Below are positions 42,034 through 51,167 of a stretch of 64,000 nucleotides of DNA, one piece after another. The stretch comes from Variovorax saccharolyticus (lineage in GTDB: Bacteria > Pseudomonadota > Gammaproteobacteria > Burkholderiales > Burkholderiaceae_C): the NCBI RefSeq assembly GCF_030316765.1, contig NZ_JASZYT010000009.1:62001-126000 (forward strand), given 5' to 3'. Each line of letters starts with the position of its first letter. The first letter of the stretch is position 1. The position numbers and the translations under genes are program-made. The notes below the pieces were generated by a model that worked only from the letters and a program-made list of their open reading frames with translations, did not search any database and had not been told where the DNA came from.

Positions 42034-42075
42034 CCGGTCTTGGTGCTTGGGCAGAAACGCCCGCACCAAGTCCGG
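42034..42075. terminator. long imperfect hairpin after the TetR gene
   Basis: CCGG, CTTGGTGC and GGGC pair with GCCC, GCACCAAG and CCGG around the loop AGAAAC, broken only by a T-T mismatch and a two-base TT bulge: 16 base pairs in 42 bases. It begins 31 bases after the TetR stop. With no T tract it may be a factor-assisted terminator, an mRNA stabiliser or an RNA element; the terminator label is the default reading. Confidence 0.5.
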
Positions 42076-42249
42076 TCGGATGCCGCCGATCCGTCCGCCG
42101 TGCCTGCATGAATCTGGACGACGCGTTCGGCGGCGCGTATGCTGCGTTGCATCGTCCACTGGCCGACGTTGCGGTCTCCGACCCTGTCGGGGTCCATCGG
42201 CGCGTTGCGGAGCGGCGCCGGCTTCCACCCGTCACGACCGGGGAATCTC

Positions 42250-43797
42250 ATGCGAAGCGACGAACACTACGATTTCATCATCATCGGCAGCGGGGCCGGT
42301 GGCGGCACGCTCGCCCTCAAGCTGGCTCCTTCCGGCAAACGCATACTGATCCTCGAACGTGGCGACTACTTGCCGCGCGAGCAGGCCAACTGGGATCCGA
42401 CCGAGGTCTTCGTGAAGAACCGCTATGTGTCCAAGGACACCTGGCATGACTCGGACGGCAAACCGTTCCAGCCGGGCGTCCACTACTTCGTCGGCGGGGC
42501 GACCAAGATGTTCGGCGCCGCGATGTTTCGTTTGCGAGAGCAGGATTTCGCCGCGCATCGCACGGCCGACGGCTCGACGACCGACTGGCCGATCCGGTAC
42601 GCGGAGTTCGAGCCGTACTACACGCAGGCCGAGGCGCTCTACCGCGTCCACGGCCAGCGCGGCGACGACCCCACCGATCCACCGGCCAGCGCCCCCTATG
42701 CGTTTCCCCCGGTAAGCCATGAGCCGCGCCTTCAGGAGATCGCCGATGGCTTGAAGCGCGCGGGGTACAGGCCGGCGTACGCACCGACAGGCATCATGCT
42801 CGACGAGGCGGACCGTCCCCACAGCCGGTGCATACGCTGCAACGCCTGCGACGGCTACCCCTGCCTCGTCCACGCCAAGTCGGACGCTGAAGTCATCGCC
42901 GTCAGGCCCGCTCTGGAATATCCGAATGTGACGCTGGAGCGAAACGCCCACGTCCGGCGACTCGAAACCGACGGCAGCGGACGCACCGTGACCAAGGTGA
43001 TCGTGGACCGGGACGGTCGGCGCGAGGCGTACGCCGGCAGCATCGTCGTCGTGTCCTGCGGCGCAGCCAATTCCGCACGCTTGCTTCTCATGTCGGCGAA
43101 CGAAAAGCATCCGCGCGGCCTGGCCAACGGTTCGGACATGGTGGGTCGCCACTACATGTTTCACAACGCCGTCGCGCTGGTCGGCCTTTCCCGGCGCGAG
43201 AATCCGACGCAGTTCCAGAAGACGCTCACGATCAACGATTTCTATTTCGGCGCGCCGGACTGCGAATTTCCGCTTGGCAATATCCAGATGCTCGGCAAAT
43301 CCCAGGGGCCGATGTTCAAGGAGGACGCGCCGAAGTTTGCGCCCGGCTTCACCCTGGATCAACTGGCGCGGCACGCGGTGGATTTCTGGCTCACGAGCGA
43401 AGACCTGGCGCTTCCGCAGAATCGCGTGACCTTGAATGCCGGAGGCGAGATCCAGCTCCACTACGAGTTCACCAACCTGGAGCCGCTCGATCGCCTGCGG
43501 CGGAAACTGCAGTCGATGCTGGAGCACATGGACATGCATCCGCACCTGATCCCGAACACGCTCTACATGGGAAAGCACATTCCGATCGCCGGCGTCGCCC
43601 ATCAGGCCGGCACCTGCCGCTTCGGCATCGATCCGGCGACATCGGTGCTCGATGTCGACTGCAAGTCGCACGAGGTCGACAACCTGTACGTCGTGGACAC
43701 GAGCTTTTTCCCAAGCATCGGCGCGGTGAATCCTTCGTTGACCGCCATCGCGAACGCCTTGCGCGTCGGCGACCATCTGCTGCAGCGCGTTCATTGA
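42250..43797 (+). CDS. GMC-family FAD oxidoreductase
   Basis: A 515-residue GMC oxidoreductase starting at MRSDEHYDFIIIGSGAGGGTLA, the FAD-binding Rossmann motif. Further blocks are GGATKMFGAAMFRLR, a Cys cluster CIRCNACDGYPC near residues 198-209, and the C-terminal AGTCRFGIDPATSVLDVDCKSHEVDNLYVVDTSFFPS with NPSLTAIANALR, where the catalytic His/Asn pair of the family lies. It should oxidise an alcohol or sugar. No cytochrome or small-subunit gene is adjacent; an SDR follows after 61 bases. Confidence 0.9.
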   Translation: MRSDEHYDFIIIGSGAGGGTLALKLAPSGKRILILERGDYLPREQANWDPTEVFVKNRYVSKDTWHDSDGKPFQPGVHYFVGGATKMFGAAMFRLREQDFAAHRTADGSTTDWPIRYAEFEPYYTQAEALYRVHGQRGDDPTDPPASAPYAFPPVSHEPRLQEIADGLKRAGYRPAYAPTGIMLDEADRPHSRCIRCNACDGYPCLVHAKSDAEVIAVRPALEYPNVTLERNAHVRRLETDGSGRTVTKVIVDRDGRREAYAGSIVVVSCGAANSARLLLMSANEKHPRGLANGSDMVGRHYMFHNAVALVGLSRRENPTQFQKTLTINDFYFGAPDCEFPLGNIQMLGKSQGPMFKEDAPKFAPGFTLDQLARHAVDFWLTSEDLALPQNRVTLNAGGEIQLHYEFTNLEPLDRLRRKLQSMLEHMDMHPHLIPNTLYMGKHIPIAGVAHQAGTCRFGIDPATSVLDVDCKSHEVDNLYVVDTSFFPSIGAVNPSLTAIANALRVGDHLLQRVH

Positions 43798-43858
43798 CGA
43801 AGCACCCGCTCGCTCGCCGCCAGCGGGTCCCAACCATCACCCACCCAGGAGATGAACC

Positions 43859-44626
43859 ATGAACCTGAAGGACAAAGTCGCCATCGTCACTGGCGGCAAC
43901 AGCGGCATCGGTCTGGCCATCGTGCTTGAACTCGCCAGGCAAGGGGCCAACGTCGTCATCGACTATGTCGTGCATCCCGAAGCGACCGAAGCGGCGGAGA
44001 GGCAGGTCCTGGCCTTGGGCGACCAGGCGATCGGGGTGCAAGCCGACGTGAGCAAGGTCGCCGACCTGCAAAGGCTGGTCGCCACTGCGGTCAAGAGGTT
44101 CCGCCGCGTCGACGTCATGGTCAACAACGCCGGAGTCGAGACTCGCACCTCCGTGCTCGATACGAGCGAGGCGGATTACGACAAGGTGCTCGCCATCAAT
44201 CTCAAGAGCGCCTTCTTCGGCACCCAGTTCGCCGCCCGGCAGATGATCACCCAAGGCGGTGGCGGCCGCATCATCAACGTCAGTTCCGTGCACGAGGACT
44301 GGCCGATGCCGGGCAATGCCGCCTACTGCCTGTCGAAGGGCGGGATCCGCATGCTCACGCGCACGGCGGGCGTCGAGTTGGCGCCGCACAACATCCTCGT
44401 CGTCGGCGTCGGTCCTGGCGCCGTGGCCACGCCCATCAACCTCTCGACCATGAACGATCCAGTGCTGATGAAGAAGCTCGACTCGGCCATCCCGCTGGGG
44501 CGCATGGCCCGTCCGGAGGAAATCGCGAGCGTCGTGGCCTTCCTGGCGAGCGACGGCGCGAGCTACCTGACGGCCACCACGATCTTCGTGGACGGCGGCA
44601 TCATGCAAAGCAGTCCCGGACTGTGA
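43859..44626 (+). CDS. SDR-family oxidoreductase (glucose 1-dehydrogenase-like)
   Basis: A 255-residue SDR. Cofactor motif TGGNSGIG, NNAG in VMVNNAGVETRT, catalytic Ser in INVSSVHEDWPMPG and Tyr-x3-Lys in AAYCLSKGG. The SSVHEDWP stretch is typical of glucose 1-dehydrogenase-like SDRs. An AGGAG site precedes the ATG. Together with the GMC gene it could form a two-step polyol or sugar oxidation unit, but the substrate is unknown. Confidence 0.88.
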   Translation: MNLKDKVAIVTGGNSGIGLAIVLELARQGANVVIDYVVHPEATEAAERQVLALGDQAIGVQADVSKVADLQRLVATAVKRFRRVDVMVNNAGVETRTSVLDTSEADYDKVLAINLKSAFFGTQFAARQMITQGGGGRIINVSSVHEDWPMPGNAAYCLSKGGIRMLTRTAGVELAPHNILVVGVGPGAVATPINLSTMNDPVLMKKLDSAIPLGRMARPEEIASVVAFLASDGASYLTATTIFVDGGIMQSSPGL

Positions 44627-44641
44627 GGGTCGCGCCGACCC
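44627..44641. terminator. GC hairpin in a convergent gap
   Basis: GGGTCG, loop CGC, CGACCC: a perfect six-base-pair stem between the SDR stop and the large regulator stop. There is no T tract on the plus strand. Confidence 0.38.
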
Positions 44642-44645
44642 CCCT

Positions 44646-47525
44646 TCACCCCACGCGGTTCGCCGACCCGGACATGGCCTCGAGCAGACGCCTGGCCGCC
44701 TGCAGGTCATGGGTGTCGAATCCCTCCGAGAAGCCTTCGTAGACCGGCTCCAGCAAGTCGCGCGCGTCGTCCGGCCGGCCGTGTTTCATCCATGCGGCGG
44801 CCAGGCTGGTCGCGCATCGAAGCCGCCAGGCCAGCGCCTCGTGCTGCCGGGAAGTCTCGACGGCTTCGACCAGCAGGGTCTCGGCCATCCGGCTCGTCCC
44901 GGGCGACCGGCTCATGAGCTCCCCCTTGACGCGCAGCAACTCCGACAGCGAGCATCGATCCTCGAAGCGCCGCGCCCGCTCGATGCCCGCCGTGGCCAGC
45001 TCGATGCCCTCGTCCTCTCGTCCGAGCCGGCCCAGCGCCTCGCACACGGCGGAGACGAAGCCCGTGTAGTGCAGCACGTAGAGCGCTTCTCCGATCTCGT
45101 CGAATGCAGGACGCAGGTCGCGCTCATAGGCCAGGCTGTCGCCTGCACCCAGCGCGAGCAGGCCGTTCCACATGCGTCCGCGGGCCTTCCATGTCGAGAT
45201 GCCATGTCGCCGCGTGGCCGCTGCAGCCGCTGCAGCCGGCTCCGCCAACGCCGACACGCCCCCGGTCAGGACCGTGATCGCGCACAGCCCCTCCGTGAGC
45301 GCGTAGCAGATCGAGGGTGCATGGTCCAGCGCGCGCGCGCCCTCCACGGCCTGCTGCGCAGCACGCATGGCCTGATCCGCAAAACCCTGCAGCCACAGCG
45401 CGTGCGCGAGCGAGCTCAAGGCGATCATCTTCTGCTCGTAGATGAAGCGGGTCCGGTGCGAGCGGTACACGGGCGCCTCGTAGCTTTCGGCCACGCGCTG
45501 CAACCCGCCGCGGGCATCGCCCAAGCGTCCCATGCAGAGCAGCGACATGCCTGTCATCCGGTTGCCGATGAGGCGGTCGGCCTTGTGAGGCAGCGCTTCG
45601 GACAATGCCGAGAAGCGCCGGGCAAGCGACAGGGCGACCTCGTAGTTGCCGTTCAGGTAGGTGACGCTCCACATCCCCCAGATCGCACGCAGCCGATACT
45701 CGTCGTCTCCCATCCTCTCCGCGTACTCCAGGGCTCGCCTGAACGCGGAGCCGGTTTCCGACCCCACGCCCTGGTAAAGCAGCGAGGCGCCCTTTGCGGC
45801 ATACAGCTTCATCCGGGAGCGGCTGTCCCCCACTTCCTCGTCGTCCAGATGGTTCAACGCCTGGTTCACGCGCGAGAGGCATTCCTCGAGCAGCCCCGAC
45901 TGCATCCACAGCGGCAGGGCGCTGGTGGTCAGCGCGACGCCGAGCATGGGGTCTCCTTCCGGTGAAAAGCTCCAGTTGACCGCCGCCCGCAGCCCCTCCA
46001 GATGGCCGGCGTACAAGCCGACCCAATCGGCCGTGGGCAGGGTCTCCCACTCGATCTCCGCGCGCACGAACAGGTCGCGCAGATGTTGCGCGTGGCGAAG
46101 CGAATACTCCCGCAGGACACCCCGAGACTGCATCTTCTCGCGCGCATAGAGCTGGGTGGTCTCCAGCAGTCGATACTTCGCGCGGGCCGCGCCATCCACC
46201 GTGACGAGGGACTTCTCCACCAGTTGAGAGAGGCATTCGACGACTGCGGCCGACGGAATGTCGGCGGAGCAAGCAACGGCCGACGCCGACTCCATGGAGA
46301 ACGAACCGAAGAAGACGCCCAACCTGGCGAGCACTTCGCGCTCCTGCGCAGAAAGGAGTTCGTAGCTCCAGTCCAAGGTGGCGCGCAGGGTCTTCTGGCG
46401 CGGCAGGGCGGTCCGGACTCCGCCGGTGAGCAAGTTGAACCGGTCGTCGATGCGCTCGGCGACACCCCCCAGTCCGAACACCCGCACGCGTGCCGCGGCC
46501 AGCTCGATGGCCAGGGGAATGCCGTCGAGATGCCGGCAGATGCGGGCCTTGAGCGCGGCAGCCTGCGCCTTGCCCGCCGGCTCCTCGGCACCGGCGAAAG
46601 CGGCGCGGGCATCGAAGAGCTGCAGCGCGCCGAAGCCCAGCAGCTCGTCGACGTCGCGGACTTCCTCGCCCGGCACATCGAGCGACGCCACCCGGTAGAC
46701 GTACTCGCCGTCGATCTTGAGCGCCTCGCGGCTGGTGGCGATGACGCTGGCGAATGGCCCGGCGCGCAGCAGCTTCTCGGTGATCTGCGCCGCGGCGTCG
46801 ACCAGGTGCTCGCAGTTGTCCAGCACCAGCAGGATGCGTCGCTGGCTGATCGCCGCGGCAATGCGATCGAGCGAGGGGGTGCCTGCGCCCGGCGGAAAAC
46901 CGAGCGCCTCCGCCACGGTGGCGGGCAGATACTCCGCTGCACCCACGGGCCCCAGTTCAGCGATGGACACGCCATCGGGAAAGCGGGCCGCCAGGCTGCG
47001 GGCGGCCTCGATGGCCAGCCGCGTCTTGCCGACACCGCCAGCGCCCACGAGGGTGATCAGCCGGCTGCTGGCAGCCAGCTCGACGATCTCCCGCAGCGCG
47101 GTCTCGCGCCCGATCAGGGGGCTCACGCTCAGCGGCAGCCCGCGCACCGCCGCGGCGAGGGGAGACACGGCCTGCAGGCCCTCGGCTTCGGGCGCGCCGG
47201 GCTCGTCCGCGATCTCGGAGACGAACTGGTAGCCGCGGCCGGCGACGGTCCGGATCACCGTCCGGTCCTCGCCCAGCGCGCGGCGCAGCGCGGAGACCTG
47301 CGCCTCCAGCGTGTTCTCCTCGACGATCCGGCCGGGCCAGGCCCGCAGCATCAGCTCGTCCTTGGTGACCACGGCGCCGCGCCCCTCGACGAGGGCGACC
47401 AGGATGTCGAAGGCCCGGCTTCCCAGGCTGACGGGGTGGCCTTCGCGCAGCAGCTCGCGCCGCTGCACAGACACCTGGCAGCGGCCGAATGCGAACGACT
47501 GACTCGGGGATGCGACGAGTTTCAT
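44646..47525 (-). CDS. winged-helix / NTPase / TPR transcriptional regulator
   Basis: A 959-residue regulator. Residues about 10-105 form an OmpR-type winged helix (RAFDILVALVEGRGAVVTKDELMLRAWPG, then ENTLEAQVSALRRALG). A STAND-like NTPase follows, with Walker A GAGGVGKTRLA near 160-170 and LLVLDNCEHLVDAA as Walker B. The C-terminal half is helical and TPR-like, with repeated Arg/Ala-rich helices, and presumably senses a ligand or partner as in MalT-type regulators. It is divergent from the hydrolase at 47705, and a tandem repeat lies between them. Confidence 0.87.
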   Translation of the reverse strand: MKLVASPSQSFAFGRCQVSVQRRELLREGHPVSLGSRAFDILVALVEGRGAVVTKDELMLRAWPGRIVEENTLEAQVSALRRALGEDRTVIRTVAGRGYQFVSEIADEPGAPEAEGLQAVSPLAAAVRGLPLSVSPLIGRETALREIVELAASSRLITLVGAGGVGKTRLAIEAARSLAARFPDGVSIAELGPVGAAEYLPATVAEALGFPPGAGTPSLDRIAAAISQRRILLVLDNCEHLVDAAAQITEKLLRAGPFASVIATSREALKIDGEYVYRVASLDVPGEEVRDVDELLGFGALQLFDARAAFAGAEEPAGKAQAAALKARICRHLDGIPLAIELAAARVRVFGLGGVAERIDDRFNLLTGGVRTALPRQKTLRATLDWSYELLSAQEREVLARLGVFFGSFSMESASAVACSADIPSAAVVECLSQLVEKSLVTVDGAARAKYRLLETTQLYAREKMQSRGVLREYSLRHAQHLRDLFVRAEIEWETLPTADWVGLYAGHLEGLRAAVNWSFSPEGDPMLGVALTTSALPLWMQSGLLEECLSRVNQALNHLDDEEVGDSRSRMKLYAAKGASLLYQGVGSETGSAFRRALEYAERMGDDEYRLRAIWGMWSVTYLNGNYEVALSLARRFSALSEALPHKADRLIGNRMTGMSLLCMGRLGDARGGLQRVAESYEAPVYRSHRTRFIYEQKMIALSSLAHALWLQGFADQAMRAAQQAVEGARALDHAPSICYALTEGLCAITVLTGGVSALAEPAAAAAAATRRHGISTWKARGRMWNGLLALGAGDSLAYERDLRPAFDEIGEALYVLHYTGFVSAVCEALGRLGREDEGIELATAGIERARRFEDRCSLSELLRVKGELMSRSPGTSRMAETLLVEAVETSRQHEALAWRLRCATSLAAAWMKHGRPDDARDLLEPVYEGFSEGFDTHDLQAARRLLEAMSGSANRVG

Positions 47526-47594
47526 CCTGGATGGGGCCGCGCGGCCGGGTGGCCGGATTCTAGGGGCGTCGACGAGCGCGGTGCATGCACAAGG

Positions 47595-47612
47595 TTTCAG
47601 GTGTTTTCAGGT
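47595..47612 (+). promoter_or_regulatory. tandem 10-base direct repeats between regulator and hydrolase
   Basis: TTTCAGGT occurs at 47595-47602 and again at 47605-47612, exactly ten bases apart, with a partial third TTTC after it. OmpR-type winged helices typically bind such head-to-tail repeats, and the divergent gene at 47525 encodes one. Confidence 0.5.
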
Positions 47613-47704
47613 TTCGCCAGTGCGCATCCGGGACGAGCGGAAGCTGCCCCGGTACCTTCGCTGCATTGCCCGGCCATCTTTTCCCTCTGGAGCAGGAGCA
47701 CGCC

Positions 47705-48526
47705 ATGAGCTACGTCACTTCACGGGACGGAACGAGGATCTTCTACAAGGACTGGGGCAGCGGCAGGCCAGTCGTCTTCTCGCATGGCTGGCCGCTCGAC
47801 GCGGATGCCTGGGACGCGCAGATGCTGTTCCTGCTGCACCACGGCTACCGCGTGATCGCGCACGACCGCCGCGGGTATGGACGCTCGGACCAGCCAGCGT
47901 CCGGCAACGACATGGATACCTTCGCGGACGACCTCGCCGTCCTGATCGACGCGCTCGACCTCAAGGCGGCCGTGCTGGTCGGCCATTCGACGGGAGGGGG
48001 CGAGGTGGCCCGCTACGTCGGCCGTCACGGCACCCGGAGGATCGACCGGATCGTGCTCATCGGTGCGGTGCCTCCGCTCATGCTGAAGACGGCAGCGAAC
48101 CCGGACGGACTGCCGATCGCCGTGTTCGATGGCCTCCGGGCCGGCGTTGCGGTCGACAGGCCCCGCTTCTTCCAGGATCTCGCCCTGGCGTTCCATGGCT
48201 ACAACCGCGTCGGCGCAACGCCTTCGCAGGGGCTGGTCGACTGGTTCTGCCTCCAGGGCATGCGGGGCGGCATCCGGCCCGAATACGACAGCATCGAGGC
48301 TTTCTCGGAGACCGACTTCAACGAGGACCTCCGGAAGTTCAACGTGCCGACGCTGTTCATCCACGGCGATGACGACCAGATCGTGCCCTTCCCCGCCTCG
48401 GCCTGCACCGCATCGAAGCGCGTGCGCAACTCGACGCTCAAGGTGTATGCGGGCGGGCCGCACGGCATCTGCTCGACCCAGGCAGACCGGGTCAACGCCG
48501 ACCTGCTGGCATTTCTTGACGACTGA
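47705..48526 (+). CDS. alpha/beta-hydrolase, non-heme chloroperoxidase type
   Basis: A 273-residue hydrolase starting MSYVTSRDGTRIFYKDWG. The motifs FSHGWPLDADAWD, HDRRGYGRSD, the nucleophile elbow GHSTGGGE, HGDDDQIVP (acid) and GGPHGIC (His) are those of cofactor-free chloroperoxidases/perhydrolases. In vivo these are usually esterases or lactonases. It is collinear without gaps with the second copy at 49812, more than half identical. It begins a three-gene run behind the divergent winged-helix regulator. Confidence 0.9.
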   Translation: MSYVTSRDGTRIFYKDWGSGRPVVFSHGWPLDADAWDAQMLFLLHHGYRVIAHDRRGYGRSDQPASGNDMDTFADDLAVLIDALDLKAAVLVGHSTGGGEVARYVGRHGTRRIDRIVLIGAVPPLMLKTAANPDGLPIAVFDGLRAGVAVDRPRFFQDLALAFHGYNRVGATPSQGLVDWFCLQGMRGGIRPEYDSIEAFSETDFNEDLRKFNVPTLFIHGDDDQIVPFPASACTASKRVRNSTLKVYAGGPHGICSTQADRVNADLLAFLDD

Positions 48527-48543
48527 CATCAAAGGAGAACCCC

Positions 48544-49704
48544 ATGCCTGGACTCGCAACCCTGGGAAGGCGCGTGCTTCGCCCTCTGCCTCGCCGGCGC
48601 CACCCTGCCGCCATGGCCATGAAGCCCTTCAAGTGCATCCTGCTGTCATCGCTCGTGCTGCTGGGCTCGGCCGGCACGGTCCAGGCCGCCGACCAGGGGC
48701 CGATCCGCATCGGGGTGGAGCCCTTCATCAGCCTTCCCGACAACGTCCGCCACCCCGAAGGACTGGCCTCCAACCCGGCAACCCGCGAAATCTACGTCGG
48801 GACCTTCGATGCGCGCATGCCCGAGGCGGCGCGCAACAACCAGTTGCTTCGCTACTCGCCCGAGGGTCGGCTGCTGGCGCAGAAGAGCTTCGGCGCCACT
48901 CCCCTGACCGGGATCGAGTACGCGGACGGCAAGCTCTACATCCTGAATTTCGGCGCGTCGAAACTGCAGCGCATCGATGCCGGGTTCACTGCCTCGTCGC
49001 CGGTCGAGGACCTGGTCGACTTCAAGGCCCTGACGCCGCCTGCGCCGTCGCCGAGATCGATCTCGAACCCCGACGGCAGCAAGGACGTCATCAGCTTCGG
49101 GTCAAGCGGCTTCCCGGCACCCAACGGCATGGTCTTCGACAAGGCGCGCAACCTCTACATCTCCGACTCGTTCCAGGGAGCCATCTACCGCATCGAGCGG
49201 GCGACGAGTTGCGCACCCTGCGTGCTGCAGGTGCTGTCGCGCGACCCGCTTCTGGCCACTGCGGGCGCCCTGCCCTTCGGCGCCAACGGGCTGGCCTTCA
49301 ACGCCGACGAGAGCGCGCTCTACGTCAACAACGCCGGAGACGGCCGGCTGCTGCGCATGGCGCCGTCCACCGGCGCGGTAGGGATCGTCGCCGAGAGCGT
49401 GTTCGGCGCCGACGGCCTGCTGTTCCACAAGGGGCTGCTGTGGATCGCCTCCAACCAGGCAGACGTCGTGCTCGGCCTGGACGAAAAGGGCCGCACCCTG
49501 GTGCGTGCCGGCGAATTCGAAGGCATCGGCAGCGACGGCAGCCCGCGGGGCCTGCTGTTCCCGGCGACCACCGCCGTGCAGGGCGACTGGATGGTGGTCA
49601 CGAACCTGGCCTTGCCGCTGACGACCGCCGAGGGGGACGAGTGGGAGGAGCGGGTGACCCGTTGGAACCTGGTCCGCTTCAAGATCCCCGCCGTCATGCG
49701 CTGA
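48544..49704 (+). CDS. exported SMP-30/gluconolactonase-like beta-propeller protein
   Basis: A 386-residue protein. The ATG at 48544 has a strong AAAGGAG site, giving a long Arg-rich N region before the signal peptide MAMKPFKCILLSSLVLLGSAG; an internal start near 48613 would give a normal leader. The mature part has repeated propeller strands (HPEGLASNPATREIYVGTFD, APNGMVFDKARNLYISDSF, ANGLAFNADESALYVNNAG) as in SMP-30/gluconolactonases. It lies between two paralogous hydrolases. A periplasmic lactone substrate is possible. Confidence 0.78.
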   Translation: MPGLATLGRRVLRPLPRRRHPAAMAMKPFKCILLSSLVLLGSAGTVQAADQGPIRIGVEPFISLPDNVRHPEGLASNPATREIYVGTFDARMPEAARNNQLLRYSPEGRLLAQKSFGATPLTGIEYADGKLYILNFGASKLQRIDAGFTASSPVEDLVDFKALTPPAPSPRSISNPDGSKDVISFGSSGFPAPNGMVFDKARNLYISDSFQGAIYRIERATSCAPCVLQVLSRDPLLATAGALPFGANGLAFNADESALYVNNAGDGRLLRMAPSTGAVGIVAESVFGADGLLFHKGLLWIASNQADVVLGLDEKGRTLVRAGEFEGIGSDGSPRGLLFPATTAVQGDWMVVTNLALPLTTAEGDEWEERVTRWNLVRFKIPAVMR

Positions 49705-49811
49705 GCGTGCGTGCTCGGACGAACGAAATTTTTTCCCCGCCTGGGCCGCCGAGACCGCGCCGGCGTCCAAGAGGCTTTCGCGCGGCGACGAAACCATTCG
49801 AAAGGAAAATC

Positions 49812-50633
49812 ATGAGCACGATCACGACCAAGGACGGCACCGAGATCTACTACAAGGACTGGGGCCGCGGCCAACCCATCGTCTTCTCGCACGGATGGCC
49901 GTTGTCGGCCGATGACTGGGACAACCAGATGCTGTTCTTCCTGGCGCAGGGCTACCGCGTGATCGCCCACGACCGGCGCGGACACGGGCGCTCCTCGCAG
50001 ACCTGGACCGGCAACGAGATGGACACCTACGCGGACGACCTCGCCGCGCTCACGGCAGCGCTGGACCTGAAAGACGCGATCCATGTCGGCCACTCGACCG
50101 GAGGAGGCGAAGTGACACGCTATCTGGGGCGCCACGGCACGAAGCGTGTCGCCAAGGCCGTGCTGATCGGTGCGGTGCCTCCGCTGATGCTCAGGACGGC
50201 AGCCAATCCCGGTGGCCTGCCGATCGAGGTGTTCGATGGCATCCGCGCCGGCGTCGCCAGCAACCGCGCGGAGTTCTACCGCGACATCACGCTGCCCTTC
50301 TACGGCTACAACCGTGCCGGCGCGAAGATCTCCGAAGGCATCCGCCAGCACTGGTGGCTGCAGGGGATGATGGGCGGGATCAAGGCCCACTACGACTGCA
50401 TCAAGGCCTTCTCGGAAACCGACTTCACCGAAGACCTGAAGAAGATCGACATCCCCACCCTGGTGATGCACGGCGACGACGACCAGATCGTGCCGATAGG
50501 CGCTTCCGGGCTGATGTCGGCCGAACTGGTGAAAGGCGCCAAGCTCAAGGTCTATCCCGGGCTGCCGCACGGCATGTGCGCGACGCACCCGGACGTGATC
50601 AACGCCGACCTGCTCGCGTTCATCAGAGGCTGA
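49812..50633 (+). CDS. alpha/beta-hydrolase, non-heme chloroperoxidase type (second copy)
   Basis: A 273-residue paralogue of the protein at 47705, the same length with no gaps: FSHGWPLSADDWD, HDRRGHGRSS, GHSTGGGE, HGDDDQIVP and GLPHGMC carry the Ser, Asp and His of the triad. An AAAGGAAAA site precedes the ATG. The two copies flank the exported SMP-30-like protein, suggesting a duplication with an inserted gene or a conserved three-gene unit. The enzymatic substrate is not known. Confidence 0.9.
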   Translation: MSTITTKDGTEIYYKDWGRGQPIVFSHGWPLSADDWDNQMLFFLAQGYRVIAHDRRGHGRSSQTWTGNEMDTYADDLAALTAALDLKDAIHVGHSTGGGEVTRYLGRHGTKRVAKAVLIGAVPPLMLRTAANPGGLPIEVFDGIRAGVASNRAEFYRDITLPFYGYNRAGAKISEGIRQHWWLQGMMGGIKAHYDCIKAFSETDFTEDLKKIDIPTLVMHGDDDQIVPIGASGLMSAELVKGAKLKVYPGLPHGMCATHPDVINADLLAFIRG

Positions 50634-50654
50634 TCCGCGCTGCGGCGCGGCGAT

Positions 50655-50694
50655 TCACCCAAACGGGTGAGTCGCACCTCACCCGTCGAGGTGA
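50655..50694 (+). promoter_or_regulatory. two tandem dyads TCACC-N6-GGTGA upstream of the amide operon
   Basis: TCACC, six bases, GGTGA occurs at 50655-50670 and again at 50679-50694, centre to centre 24 bases. As RNA the repeats can also form alternative hairpins (CGGGTGA at 50664 with TCACCCG at 50679 excludes the two separate stems). They lie about 90 bases before the TTG start of the FmdB-like gene. Likely operators for a dimeric regulator, or an attenuator; the first is preferred. Confidence 0.55.
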
Positions 50695-50782
50695 TGCTGT
50701 TTCACTGCAACCGGGGTTTCGCCGCGGGTCGTGCATCCGGACCATCGGCCTTGCGCACCCCACCACCCGCAGGAGACACGCC

Positions 50783-51076
50783 TTGCCCATCTACGAATAC
50801 CAGTGCCATGAACACGACCGCTTCGAACTGCGCCAGCCGATGGGCTCGGCCAGCGAACAGGCGGCGTGCCCGCATTGCGGCGCCCCGGCGCGACGCGTGC
50901 TCAGCGCGCCCCGCATCGTGACCCGCGGGCACGGTGCGTGGATGGCGGCCATCGACCGCGCGGACAAGAGCCGCTACGAACCCGAGGTGGTCAGTTCGCT
51001 GCCCACCACGGGCCTGCGCCGGTCCACCCCCGTGATCCCGCTGACCCCTCAACTGCGCGGCCTGCCCCGGCCCTGA
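50783..51076 (+). CDS. fmdB: FmdB-like zinc-ribbon protein
   Basis: A 97-residue protein read from a TTG start with AGGAGA six bases upstream; no ATG is available at the right place. It begins LPIYEYQCHEHDRFELRQPM and has CPHC in AACPHCGAPARRVLSAP, the FmdB pattern, but the first zinc pair is reduced to a single Cys with His nearby (C..HEHD). FmdB proteins accompany formamidase genes and are thought to regulate or assist them. It is the first gene of the amide operon, with a Ser/Pro-rich tail. Confidence 0.75.
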   Translation: MPIYEYQCHEHDRFELRQPMGSASEQAACPHCGAPARRVLSAPRIVTRGHGAWMAAIDRADKSRYEPEVVSSLPTTGLRRSTPVIPLTPQLRGLPRP

Positions 51077-51167
51077 CGCGAGGGCACACGAAAGGAACCC
51101 AGCATCGGCGACACGACGCAACGCAGCCATCAGACCCGAGAACACCCACACGACGACAGGAGACAAC

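Noticed and set aside
42004..42249. Remnant gene between the TetR and GMC genes
   Set aside because: Open frames in this gap give no recognisable protein and the main structure is a hairpin; treated as non-coding.
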